DNA from: Chloroflexota bacterium
GTDB lineage: Bacteria; Chloroflexota; Dormibacteria; Dormibacterales; Dormibacteraceae
Assembly: GCA_005880755.1 (NCBI GenBank)
Contig: VBGV01000126.1
Span: 439-7,441 of the forward strand
Length of the DNA stretch: 7,003 bases
Direction: 5' to 3'
The position numbers and the translations under genes were made by a program. Below, piece after piece: positions 1 through 6,602 of the stretch (its first letter is position 1; the number at the start of each line of letters is the position of its first letter). The notes beneath the pieces are model-generated. The model had not been told where the DNA came from and did no database searches. It saw only the letters and a program-made list of their open reading frames with translations.

Positions 1-485
1 TCGTTGCGCAGGTCCTGCTCCACCTGGGCCATCAGGATGCCCTGAGCTTCCTGGCGCGTCATGTTGGCGATGCGCTGGAGCTCCCTCTCCTGCTGGCGAT
101 AGCTCTCCTCGAGCTGGGCCTTGATATCGTCCTGCGCCTTCTGCTGGTTGGACAGGTCGCGTTCGCGACGGTCGAGGTCCTCGCCTTTGCGGTCGAGGTT
201 TTCCTCTTTCTGGAGAAGACGCTTTTCGATCTGCTGCGATTGAGCCCGGTACTCGCGGGCCTCCTGTTCGGCGGCGGTGCGGATCTTGACGGCTTCCTCT
301 TTGGCCTCCAGCAGCTTCTCCTTGGCCTGGGTTTCGGCCTCGGCCAGGGTCTGCTGGGCCTTGAGCTCCAGGAGAGGACTCCCATCGCTCTGCCGGCGAC
401 GGAAGAGCACGTAGGCCAGTCCGATCCCGCCGGCGAGGGCCACCACCGCCACCGCCAATAGCAAGACGAATTCGTTGACAGGCAT
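1..485 (-). CDS. rny: RNase Y (endoribonuclease), N-terminal part, runs off left edge
   Basis: RNase Y is a membrane-anchored endoribonuclease that begins decay of many mRNAs. The 161 codons present cover only the anchor and coiled-coil part. My translation starts MPVNEFVLLLAVAVV, one hydrophobic segment at about residues 5-28, followed by a basic FRRR stop-transfer. A long charged Glu/Lys/Gln/Arg helix then fills residues 36 to about 150, and a segment MTRQEAQGIL follows (from residue 142), which resembles the LTxEEAKxxLL stretch that precedes the KH domain in this family. The KH and HD catalytic domains lie outside the window, so nuclease motifs cannot be checked. The ATG at 485 is preceded by GAGGTG with an 8-base spacer. 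The gene follows recX in the same orientation after 121 bp, an order I recall from Firmicutes and Chloroflexota. The family is clear from the architecture and neighbourhood; catalytic function is inferred. Confidence 0.88.
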   Translation of the reverse strand, partial: MPVNEFVLLLAVAVVALAGGIGLAYVLFRRRQSDGSPLLELKAQQTLAEAETQAKEKLLEAKEEAVKIRTAAEQEAREYRAQSQQIEKRLLQKEENLDRKGEDLDRRERDLSNQQKAQDDIKAQLEESYRQQERELQRIANMTRQEAQGILMAQVEQDLRN

Positions 486-510
486 GTGATATGCACCTCG
501 TTAATTCGAT

Positions 511-516
511 TGTCAA
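511..516 (-). promoter_or_regulatory. Possible -35 element of an rny promoter
   Basis: The minus strand reads a consensus TTGACA here. Seventeen bases downstream is CATATC (494-489), which matches only three of six -10 positions. A start site from this pair would lie almost on the rny ATG, yet a good ribosome binding site (GAGGTG, 499-494) lies inside the promoter. The two readings therefore compete: either an almost leaderless transcript, or a chance TTGACA with rny transcribed from further upstream. Confidence 0.25.
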
Positions 517-572
517 AGTGCGTGACCACGGCTGGGCCCGCAGGGCCCCGCCTGGGGTTGGCTCGATGACTT

Positions 573-594
573 GCGGGCCTCAAAACGGGCCCGC
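573..594 (-). terminator. GC-rich hairpin just after recX, possible terminator or attenuator
   Basis: The arms GCGGGCC (573-579) and GGCCCGC (588-594) pair perfectly over 7 bp around an 8-base loop, beginning 12 bases past the recX stop codon in the direction of transcription. No U-run follows on the minus strand, so this is not a textbook intrinsic terminator. It may be a weak or factor-dependent terminator, an mRNA 3'-end stabiliser, or part of a leader upstream of rny. Confidence 0.4.
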
Positions 595-606
595 GTGCAC
601 CAAATT

Positions 607-1101
607 CTAGGCTTCCGAGGTACTGGCCGTCCCGTCCCAGACCGCACTGCACGCGGCCCGAACGACCCCGGGCGCGAATCCACGGCGGACCAGCTTCGAT
701 CCGACCGAGTCCAGCAACTCCCGGTAGCCTGCGAACGACTTCCGGCCTGCCAGGCGCTCGACCAGGCGCGTGGCGGCGGCCACCTGGGCCTCGACGTCGA
801 TGGCCGCCACGGCACGGTCGGCCGAGTCCCGGTCCACGCCGCGTGCGGCAAGCTCGGCCGACAGGGCCAGCGGGCCGCGCGTGGCGGATCGCCGCCTGAC
901 ATGCCCTTCGGCAAACTGCCGGTCGTCGAGGTAACGCAGCCGAACAAGCTTGGCGACGGCCGACTCGACCTCGTCCTCGTCGAAGCCCCGGCGCCCGAGC
1001 TTGCGGCGAAGCTCATACCTCGAGTGGCTGCGTTGGGCGAGGAGCCGGAGCCCCGTCGCCAGGGCTCCCGCTAACGGCTTCTTAGAGCTCTTCCGCGGCA
1101 A
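607..1101 (-). CDS. recX: RecX, RecA regulatory protein
   Basis: RecX binds in the groove of the RecA-DNA filament and limits its extension and activity. The 164-residue product is all-helical in character with the tandem three-helix repeats of the family: [22 protein letters not shown] (residues 27-48, split here into [10 protein letters not shown] and [12 protein letters not shown]), then [17 protein letters not shown] (55-71), then a second repeat with [16 protein letters not shown] (83-98). The length is normal. The start is a TTG at 1101 lying inside the recA reading frame, so the two genes overlap by 20 bases; no ATG or GTG occurs in frame before the conserved region, so translation is probably coupled to recA. 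Only a weak AGGT lies upstream. Overlap with recA is the classic arrangement and supports the call. Confidence 0.9.
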   Translation of the reverse strand: MPRKSSKKPLAGALATGLRLLAQRSHSRYELRRKLGRRGFDEDEVESAVAKLVRLRYLDDRQFAEGHVRRRSATRGPLALSAELAARGVDRDSADRAVAAIDVEAQVAAATRLVERLAGRKSFAGYRELLDSVGSKLVRRGFAPGVVRAACSAVWDGTASTSEA

Positions 1102-2194
1102 CAGCCGGGGACCTGACCGGTGCCGCGGTCCGCATCGGTGCGGCCGCCTCGGCCGCCTTCGCGCGCACCTTCGACTCGATCTCGGCGGACAGGGTCGGAT
1201 TCTCGCGCAGGTAGTTCCGGACGTTGTCGCGACCCTGACCGAGACGCTGGTCCCCGAACGACATCCATGTGCCGCTCTTCTCGAAGATCCCGTACTCGAC
1301 TGCGGCGTCGATCAACGCTCCCTCGTGCGAGATTCCTTCGTTGAAGAGGATGTCGAACTCGGCGGACCGGAACGGCGGCGCCACCTTGTTCTTGACAACT
1401 TTGACTTTCACCCTGTTTCCAATCGAGTCGAGACCGTTCTTGATGACCTCGACCTTGCGGATGTCGAGGCGCACGGAGGAGTAGAACTTCAGCGCCCGCC
1501 CCCCGGGTTGCGTCTCGGGGTTGCCGAACATGATCCCGACCTTCTCGCGCAGCTGGTTGAGGAAGATCACGGCGCAGTTCGACTTGGAGATCGCCGCGGT
1601 GAGCTTGCGCAATGCCTGGGACATAAGGCGCGCCTGGAGGCCCATGTGTGAGTCGCCCATCTCGCCCTCGATCTCTGCCTTCGGCACCAGGGCCGCCACC
1701 GAGTCGATGACGATCACGTCGACGGCGTTGGAGCGGACGAGCACCTCGACGATCTCCAGCGCCTGCTCGCCGGTGTCCGGTTGGCTGATCAAGAGGTCGT
1801 CGATCTTGACGCCGATCCGCGACGCGTAGAGCGGGTCGAGGGCATGCTCAGCATCGACGAACGCCGCGACGCCGCCCACCTTCTGCGCCTCCGCGATGAC
1901 ATGCAGGGCAAGAGTGGTCTTGCCGGCCGACTCAGGACCGTAGATCTCGGTCACCCTGCCGCGCGGGATACCCCCCACTCCGAGCGCCAGGTCCAGGGGC
2001 AGCGCACCGGTGGAAATGGCGGTTACCTCGCTGCGCTGCGCAAAGTGCTCCCCGAGCTTCATGATCGCGCCCTTGCCATAGCTTTTCGTGATCTGGGACA
2101 TGGCCGAATCGAGGGCTCTGCCTTTCTCCTCGAGGGCCTTATCGCGTTCCCTGTCCTTGTCTTTGTCTTTGTCTTTGTCTTTGTCTCTTTCCAC
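1082..2194 (-). CDS. recA: RecA recombinase
   Basis: RecA is the ATP-dependent strand-exchange protein and the coprotease that triggers LexA self-cleavage. At 370 residues it is slightly longer than the usual 330-350. Visible features are Walker A GPESAGKT (residues 86-93), VDAEHALD with the catalytic Glu at 116, Walker [11 protein letters not shown] (160-169), and the L2 DNA-binding loop region from [10 protein letters not shown] to [10 protein letters not shown] (211-233). The GTG at 2194 is the likely start: AGGAGG (2211-2206) lies 11 bases upstream, and no other start exists before Met32, which is inside the conserved QITKSYGKG region. This start gives an unusual N-terminal tail of alternating Lys and Asp encoded by a hexamer repeat. 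The C-terminal end is Ala/Pro/Arg-rich and lacks a long acidic tail. An SOS box lies upstream and recX overlaps the end. Confidence 0.98.
   Translation of the reverse strand: MERDKDKDKDKDKDRERDKALEEKGRALDSAMSQITKSYGKGAIMKLGEHFAQRSEVTAISTGALPLDLALGVGGIPRGRVTEIYGPESAGKTTLALHVIAEAQKVGGVAAFVDAEHALDPLYASRIGVKIDDLLISQPDTGEQALEIVEVLVRSNAVDVIVIDSVAALVPKAEIEGEMGDSHMGLQARLMSQALRKLTAAISKSNCAVIFLNQLREKVGIMFGNPETQPGGRALKFYSSVRLDIRKVEVIKNGLDSIGNRVKVKVVKNKVAPPFRSAEFDILFNEGISHEGALIDAAVEYGIFEKSGTWMSFGDQRLGQGRDNVRNYLRENPTLSAEIESKVRAKAAEAAAPMRTAAPVRSPAVAAEEL
2153..2188. repeat. Hexanucleotide tandem repeat in recA 5' coding end
   Basis: Plus-strand units are GTCCTT (2153-2158), four exact GTCTTT copies (2159-2182) and GTCTCT (2183-2188). 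On the coding strand this reads (GACAAA)n and gives the Lys-Asp run at residues 3 to 14 of RecA. The unit is a multiple of three, so gain or loss of copies changes the tail length by two residues without shifting the frame. Confidence 0.95.
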
Positions 2195-2205
2195 TTGCAG
2201 TGAAT

Positions 2206-2211
2206 CCTCCT
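2206..2211 (-). promoter_or_regulatory. recA ribosome binding site
   Basis: The minus strand carries a full AGGAGG, 11 bases before the recA GTG. It fixes the start within the repeat region, because no alternative start codon lies between it and Met32 other than this GTG and a CTG two codons earlier. The CTG, at 5 bases from AGGAGG, is a less likely alternative. Confidence 0.75.
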
Positions 2212-2259
2212 AGGTCGTTGCGGCGAGTGTTCTACGTCGAGGGTTGGGACTCAACGCTC

Positions 2260-2265
2260 TTTACA
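2260..2265 (-). promoter_or_regulatory. Candidate -10 element of recA promoter
   Basis: The minus strand reads TGTAAA, four of six matches to TATAAT. The position expected for its -35 element (about 2283-2290) has no good TTGACA match but overlaps the SOS box, which is the geometry expected for a LexA-repressed promoter. This is weak on sequence alone. Confidence 0.3.
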
Positions 2266-2286
2266 GGCCAAGTTGGGAGAGTCTAG

Positions 2287-2300
2287 CGAACATGCGTTTG
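2287..2300. promoter_or_regulatory. SOS box (LexA operator) upstream of recA
   Basis: The plus strand reads CGAACATGCGTTTG. This fits the Gram-positive-type operator CGAAC-N4-GTTCG with one departure (T for C in the right half-site), and agrees with the CGAACRNRYGTTY core described for Bacillus. It sits in the 110-bp gap before recA, between the cinA stop codon and the recA ribosome binding site, 92 bases from the recA start. Position, form and target gene agree. No lexA gene is in the window. Confidence 0.8.
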
Positions 2301-2304
2301 GAGG

Positions 2305-3369
2305 TCAAGAGGCCACCTGCCGGACGCTACGGACCTCGGCGATCAGCATCCGCAGAGCCTCGTTCGCGGCCTGCCGCCGGTTGGAGGCGCGGTCGCCGTC
2401 GAACTTGAACTCGCGCGACGAGGTACGAGTCTCGGAGGCGACGGCGATGTAGGTGAGCCCGACGGGCTTGGTCGATCCGTCGGCGTCGGGTCCGGCGATA
2501 CCGGTCACGGCGACCGCCAGGCTCGTGCCGAAACGCTCGCGGACGCCGCAGGCCATCGCTTCCGCGACCTCCCGGCTCACCGCGCCAACGCTGTCCAGCA
2601 GCTGACGTGAGACGTCCAGCTCACGCTCCTTGACCTGATTCGAGTAAGCGATCACGCCGCCTACGAAATACGACGAGCTGCCCGGCTGCTCAGTGATCAA
2701 CGAGCCCACCATCCCCCCCGTGGACGACTCGGCCACGGCAACGGTCAAGCCGCCTTTGCGCAGAGCGTCGCTCAGCTCGCCGGCCAGCGACGGCTCTGGC
2801 GCGCCGCCGCTAGGCCCGAGGCGGATCCGCGATGTATCGACTGGGACCAGTAGGTGGCGAAAACGCCAGAGGTAGTCGAGCCCACTCCCCAGCGTGAAGA
2901 CGACCGCCGCCGCGACGGCGATGTCCGCGATCGGGACCAGGACCGGATACGGCCGCTGCAGGATGAGCAGCGTCACCGCGGCCATCTGGGTCACGGTTTT
3001 CGTCTTGCCGAGCGGGGCTGCGGCGATGACCCGCCCTTGGCTCGCGCCCACCGAGCGCAGGATGGTGATGATCAGCTCGCGCGAAAAGATCACCACCACG
3101 ATCCAGGCCGCGACCAGGCCTTCCTGCACCAGGACGATCAGCACGGCGAGCACGAAGAGCTTGTCCGCGAGCGGGTCGAGGAACTTTCCGAGGTCGCTCA
3201 CGGTCCCGCTGTGGCGCGCCAGCTGCCCGTCGACGGTGTCGGTCAGCGAGAACGCTATGAACAGCGCGGCCGCGACCTGGTCGTGGCCGGGAAAGCGCAA
3301 GAGAAGGAGCGCCATCAGCAGCGGGATGGCGACCAACCGGCTGACGGTCAGGGCGTTCGGGATGTTCAC
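2305..3369 (-). CDS. PgsA phosphatidyltransferase fused to CinA C-terminal (PncC) domain
   Basis: One uninterrupted 354-residue frame contains two proteins that are normally separate. Residues 1 to about 172 are a CDP-alcohol phosphatidyltransferase of PgsA type, which makes phosphatidylglycerol phosphate from CDP-diacylglycerol and glycerol 3-phosphate in the membrane. It has several hydrophobic helices and the motif TDxxDGxxAR-x8-G-x3-D-x3-D with D44, D47, G48, A51, R52, G61, D65 and D69 all present. After a Pro/Gly-rich linker (about 175-195), residues 196-345 are the CinA C-terminal domain, nicotinamide mononucleotide deamidase, with AESSTGG (213-219; the family often has Cys at the second Ser), PGSSSYF (229-235), VTGIAGP (288-294) and KPVG (301-304). 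The molybdopterin-binding N-terminal domain of full CinA is absent. The start is GTG with AGGA 8 bases upstream overlapping the rodZ stop codon, so translation is probably coupled to rodZ. Confidence 0.93.
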   Translation of the reverse strand: MNIPNALTVSRLVAIPLLMALLLLRFPGHDQVAAALFIAFSLTDTVDGQLARHSGTVSDLGKFLDPLADKLFVLAVLIVLVQEGLVAAWIVVVIFSRELIITILRSVGASQGRVIAAAPLGKTKTVTQMAAVTLLILQRPYPVLVPIADIAVAAAVVFTLGSGLDYLWRFRHLLVPVDTSRIRLGPSGGAPEPSLAGELSDALRKGGLTVAVAESSTGGMVGSLITEQPGSSSYFVGGVIAYSNQVKERELDVSRQLLDSVGAVSREVAEAMACGVRERFGTSLAVAVTGIAGPDADGSTKPVGLTYIAVASETRTSSREFKFDGDRASNRRQAANEALRMLIAEVRSVRQVAS

Positions 3370-3379
3370 AGGCCGCTTC

Positions 3380-4081
3380 CTAGGGAGAAGTTTGCGACGA
3401 GAACTCCCGCGTTGCCACGCCGGCCCCCATCGGCCCGAGGTTGCGCCCGTCGATCGTGATGAAGGTCGCCGACGCCTTGCCGCTCGTGATCTTCACGTCA
3501 AGCCCTGTGAAGTAGACGACCGAACCGGCCGGCAGGGTGCGACCCAAATCCCCGTACTGCGGGTTGCCGTCGACCACCGCGTTGATCCAGACCACGTCGG
3601 TCACCCGCACTCCAACGACGATCGGACGCGCCTGGATCGCAGGCGGCGCGACGGCGGTCGCCGCCGCTGCAGTCACGGCTGGTGGCGACGAGATCGCCGC
3701 CGTTGAGCGTTGGTCTGCAACGACCTGACGCCACGCGTAACCCCCGAACATGCCGGCGAGCAGCACCAGACCAGCCGCGGCGACCGCAGGTGTCGTGAGA
3801 ACCGCGCGAGGCCTCCGCTCGCGTTTGTCCAGGCCAAGGGCGAGGCTTGGCATGTCCCACGCCGCGGGCATCTGGCGGCTGAGGTCGTCGGCGTCGAGTC
3901 CGAGATAGGTCGCGTATGTCCTCAGGTAGCCCTTCGCGTACACGGGGGCGGAAAAGTGGCTGAAATCCTCGGCCTCCAGCGCTCGGAGATGCTCCCGTCT
4001 GATCCGGGTCGAAGCCGAAACCTGGTCGATCGAGAGGCCACGCTCGCCGCGCTTCGCAGCGAGAGCGTCACCCAGGGTCAC
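3380..4081 (-). CDS. rodZ: RodZ-like membrane protein with helix-turn-helix and DUF4115 domains
   Basis: RodZ links the cytoplasmic MreB filament to the cell-wall elongation complex. With the start used here (233 residues) the order is an Xre-type helix-turn-helix at about 2-69 (TLGDALAAKRGERGLSIDQV, then VYAKGYLRTYATYLGLDADD), a basic KRERRPR stretch, one membrane helix at about 95-115, an Ala/Pro-rich linker, and a beta-rich C-terminal domain at about 155-225 with the DUF4115 pattern (WINAVVDGNPQYGDLG, LPAGS, ITSGKASATFITIDGRNLG). I chose GTG at 4081 because the family begins directly at the TLG motif and GAGG lies 9 bases upstream. An in-frame ATG at 4159 would add 26 residues unlike the family and has no ribosome binding site. 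The gene sits 10 bases before the pgsA fusion. If the host is not rod-shaped the MreB role need not hold. Confidence 0.87.
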   Translation of the reverse strand: MTLGDALAAKRGERGLSIDQVSASTRIRREHLRALEAEDFSHFSAPVYAKGYLRTYATYLGLDADDLSRQMPAAWDMPSLALGLDKRERRPRAVLTTPAVAAAGLVLLAGMFGGYAWRQVVADQRSTAAISSPPAVTAAAATAVAPPAIQARPIVVGVRVTDVVWINAVVDGNPQYGDLGRTLPAGSVVYFTGLDVKITSGKASATFITIDGRNLGPMGAGVATREFSSQTSP

Positions 4082-4255
4082 GGGCGCGGGCCTCGGCGAG
4101 AGATTCGGTGGACAGGTGGCCCAGATCCTAGGCGCGGCCGAGCACCGGAGCGAGCGCATCTGGTCATGCGTAAGCGAGGAGCGGAGGCCGCAACAACGGA
4201 GATGGGCCGCATGGCCGCCGAAGATCCGTCGAGGATCCGCGGCCGGGACCCTGCC

Positions 4256-6544
4256 TCATTCGATACCGAGACGCTCCAGCAAATCATCTACGTCCGGAAG
4301 CGTCATCAAAACTTCGCGCGACTTGGAGCCCTGGTAGCCGCCGATCACGCGGTGCTCGGCGAGCTGGTCGACGATGCGGCCCGCGCGCGAGTAGCCGACG
4401 TTGAACTTGCGCTGGACCAGTGAAACGGACGCAGCGCCTTCCGCGGCGACCGCACGTGCGGAACGCGCGAACAGCGGGTCGAGCTTGCGCTCCTCCCTCT
4501 TCTGGCCATCCCACTCGGAGACCGCGCCCTCTTCGAGGATCTCCTCCATGTAGCGCGGTCCGCCCTGCGACTTCCAGAAGTTGACCACGCCTTCGACTTC
4601 GGGATCGCTGACGAAAGCCCCCTGGATGCGCGTCGGCTTGCCCGCATCGACCGGCTGATACAGCATGTCGCCACGCCCCAGGAGCTTCTCTGCCCCACCG
4701 GTGTCGAGGATGACGCGGCTGTCGACCTGCGAACCGACTGCGAATGCGATGCGGGACGGGATGTTGGCTTTGATCAGCCCGGTGATGATGTCGGTCGATG
4801 GTCGCTGGGTGGCGATGATCAGGTGGATGCCGACGGCGCGCGCAAGCTGCGCGATGCGGCAGATGAGCTCTTCGATCTCGCCCGCCGCGACCATCATCAG
4901 GTCAGCCAGCTCGTCGATCACGATCACCACGTACGGGAGCGGTCGCGCCAGCTTCTGCGTGGCCTTCTCGTTGTAGGCCGCGATGTTGCGCACTCCTTCG
5001 GCCGAGAAGAGCTTGTAGCGGCGGTCCATCTCGGCCACGGCCCAGCGCAGCGCGGCCGCGGCCTGGTGCGACTCGACCAGGACCGGCAGCGCCAGGTGCG
5101 GAAGCCCGTTGTAGCCGGTGAGCTCGACACGTTTGGGGTCGATCAGCAGCATGCGCATCTTGTCCGGCGTGACCTGGAACAGGAGGCTCGTGATCAGCGC
5201 GTTGATGCACACGCTCTTGCCCTGTCCGGTGGCCCCGGCGATCAGCAGGTGCGGCATCCGCGTCAGGTCGGCCACGATCGACTGGCCCGACACGTCGTTG
5301 CCCAGCCCGAGCGCGAGCTTGTTGGTGCCTTCGCGAAACGCTGCCGTCTCGATCACCTCTCGGATCGTCACGAGGCTCGCCGACTTGTTCGGCACCTCGA
5401 TCCCGACGGCCGACTTGCCGGGGATCGGCGCCTCGATGCGCAGCGGCGCGGCCGCCAGCGCGAGCGACAGGTCGTTCTGCAGCGCGGTGATGCGCTTCAC
5501 CTGCACGCCGGGACCCGGCTGTAGCTCGTACTGGGTGACGGCGGGGCCGGGGTTGACGCCGACGACTTTGCACTCGACGCCGAAGGTCTGCAGCGTGCTT
5601 TCGATGATCCTGACGTTGCGTTTGATCTCGTCCGCCATTCGCTCGCGGCGTGCTGTCACAGTGTCGAGCAGCGCGATCGAAGGAAGCTTCCAGTCGATCT
5701 CGGGCAGGTCGTCATCGGGTTCGGCCACCACACGCAGGACGGCCGCGGGTGCAGACGCGGGTAATCCACGAGGTGCCTCGCCGTTGAGCGCCACCGGCTC
5801 CGCCTCCGGCTTCTTCTCCAGGCGTTCTTCAGGCTCGTCGACGTCCCACACGTTCGCTTGCTCGGGAGCGGCCGGCGCGGTGGCGAAGCTGGCGGCCGAG
5901 CGCGTCAGGAGATCGGACGATGCGGACGCCGACTTGACCGGTCTGGCTTTCTCCCCGGTCGGCGCGGCGACCAGGTCGCGGAGCCGCGCGCGCTCAGCAT
6001 TCGCAGCGCGCAGGGCGCCGACCGCGGTGACGAGCAGGGCGCCAGGGCTGAAGTGGATGGTCACGATCAATCCGATGACGAGGCCCGCGACGAGCAAAGC
6101 CCACGCGCCAACACTCGTGACGAGGCCCGTGAGGCTCGCATCGATGCCGGATCCAACCGCGCCGCCCGCATTGCCGGCGAGACCGAACAGTCCGATCAGG
6201 GAGACTGCGGCGACCGCACCCGCGACCACATCCACGCCGCGCGGTCTTGCCTTCGGCCAGAGCAAGTACGCGCTGAGTGCGATCGCGGCCGACACCGGCA
6301 CGAACCACGCGCTGCCAAAGGCGAACATCAGACCGTCCCGAATTCCGGCGAGGATCGAGCCCGCGTGGCTGGCGATGGCGAGCAAACCCAGCAGGGCGGC
6401 GAGCATCAGCAGCACGCCGAGGATCTCCCGCACCTGACGCGAGGTCAGGCGCGGCCGCGCGGCGCGCTTGCTCCGTTTGGAACGGGAGGAGGAAGCGCGA
6501 CGGGCGCCAGTTCGAGCTGAGCTTCGGGAGGTGGTGCGACGCAT
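4256..6544 (-). CDS. ftsK: FtsK/SpoIIIE family DNA translocase
   Basis: FtsK is a septum-located hexameric motor that pumps DNA during division and brings the terminus region together for dimer resolution. The 762-residue product starts with a very basic Ser/Arg/Lys tail (1-37), then four hydrophobic segments (about 40-60, 73-96, 104-127, 145-165). A variable linker (about 180-285) leads to the alpha/beta motor with Walker A GATGQGKSV (437-445), IDPKRVEL (468-475), Walker B VIVIDELADLM (540-550) and ATQRPSTDIITG (578-589). The C-terminal gamma winged helix (about 705-750, VQRKFNVGYSRAGRIVDQLA) reads DNA polarity sequences. Length and motifs are complete. The ATG at 6544 has only a weak AAGG 9 bases upstream. 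It is the first gene of the leftward cluster, separated from rodZ by 174 bp without a gene. Confidence 0.97.
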   Translation of the reverse strand: MRRTTSRSSARTGARRASSSRSKRSKRAARPRLTSRQVREILGVLLMLAALLGLLAIASHAGSILAGIRDGLMFAFGSAWFVPVSAAIALSAYLLWPKARPRGVDVVAGAVAAVSLIGLFGLAGNAGGAVGSGIDASLTGLVTSVGAWALLVAGLVIGLIVTIHFSPGALLVTAVGALRAANAERARLRDLVAAPTGEKARPVKSASASSDLLTRSAASFATAPAAPEQANVWDVDEPEERLEKKPEAEPVALNGEAPRGLPASAPAAVLRVVAEPDDDLPEIDWKLPSIALLDTVTARRERMADEIKRNVRIIESTLQTFGVECKVVGVNPGPAVTQYELQPGPGVQVKRITALQNDLSLALAAAPLRIEAPIPGKSAVGIEVPNKSASLVTIREVIETAAFREGTNKLALGLGNDVSGQSIVADLTRMPHLLIAGATGQGKSVCINALITSLLFQVTPDKMRMLLIDPKRVELTGYNGLPHLALPVLVESHQAAAALRWAVAEMDRRYKLFSAEGVRNIAAYNEKATQKLARPLPYVVIVIDELADLMMVAAGEIEELICRIAQLARAVGIHLIIATQRPSTDIITGLIKANIPSRIAFAVGSQVDSRVILDTGGAEKLLGRGDMLYQPVDAGKPTRIQGAFVSDPEVEGVVNFWKSQGGPRYMEEILEEGAVSEWDGQKREERKLDPLFARSARAVAAEGAASVSLVQRKFNVGYSRAGRIVDQLAEHRVIGGYQGSKSREVLMTLPDVDDLLERLGIE

Positions 6545-6568
6545 GCTGCGGGCCCTTGAGCCGAATGG

Positions 6569-6574
6569 ATTCTA
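6569..6574 (-). promoter_or_regulatory. Candidate -10 element for ftsK
   Basis: The minus strand reads TAGAAT, five of six matches to TATAAT, 24 bases before the ftsK ATG. A start site about 7 bases downstream gives a short leader of around 17 bases that still contains the weak AAGG. No recognisable TTGACA lies 16-18 bases upstream. Confidence 0.4.
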
Positions 6575-6589
6575 CGCTTTCGCGGGCTG

Positions 6590-6595
6590 CATACT
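6590..6595 (+). promoter_or_regulatory. Candidate -10 element for the zinc-ribbon gene, leaderless type
   Basis: CATACT matches four of six -10 positions and ends 7 bases before the GTG at 6603, where a transcript start would coincide with the start codon. There is no Shine-Dalgarno sequence before that GTG. This fits leaderless transcripts common in high-G+C Gram-positive lineages, but the sequence match is modest. Confidence 0.33.
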
Positions 6596-6602
6596 CTCCT
6601 GC

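Noticed and set aside
59..652. 197-codon open frame on the minus strand
   Set aside because: It is in a different frame from rny, which encodes the expected membrane anchor and coiled coil. The product is a Ser/Arg/Pro-rich shadow that also crosses the recX-rny gap.
2854..3706. Plus-strand open frames of 201 and 270 codons
   Set aside because: They are antisense to the pgsA part of the fusion and to rodZ. The biased Arg/Asp/His or Thr/Ser content is that of codon shadows.
4082..4159. Upstream extension of rodZ to an ATG at 4159
   Set aside because: The 26 extra residues do not resemble the family, which begins at the TLG motif, and no ribosome binding site precedes the ATG; the GTG at 4081 has GAGG at a suitable distance.
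4223..4237. GATCC-gtcga-GGATC hairpin between ftsK and rodZ
   Set aside because: It has only 5 bp and no following U-run, and it is within what chance gives in G+C-rich DNA. Not called as a terminator.
3710..4423. 237-codon plus-strand open frame crossing the ftsK-rodZ gap
   Set aside because: It is antisense to rodZ and the ftsK end, with no domain and no ribosome binding site of note. The 174-bp gap itself shows no gene.
5118..6437. 439-codon open frame on the plus strand
   Set aside because: It is fully antisense to ftsK, whose motifs are complete. The translation is Ser/Arg/Thr/Ala-rich with no recognisable domain, as expected from a mirrored high-G+C gene.
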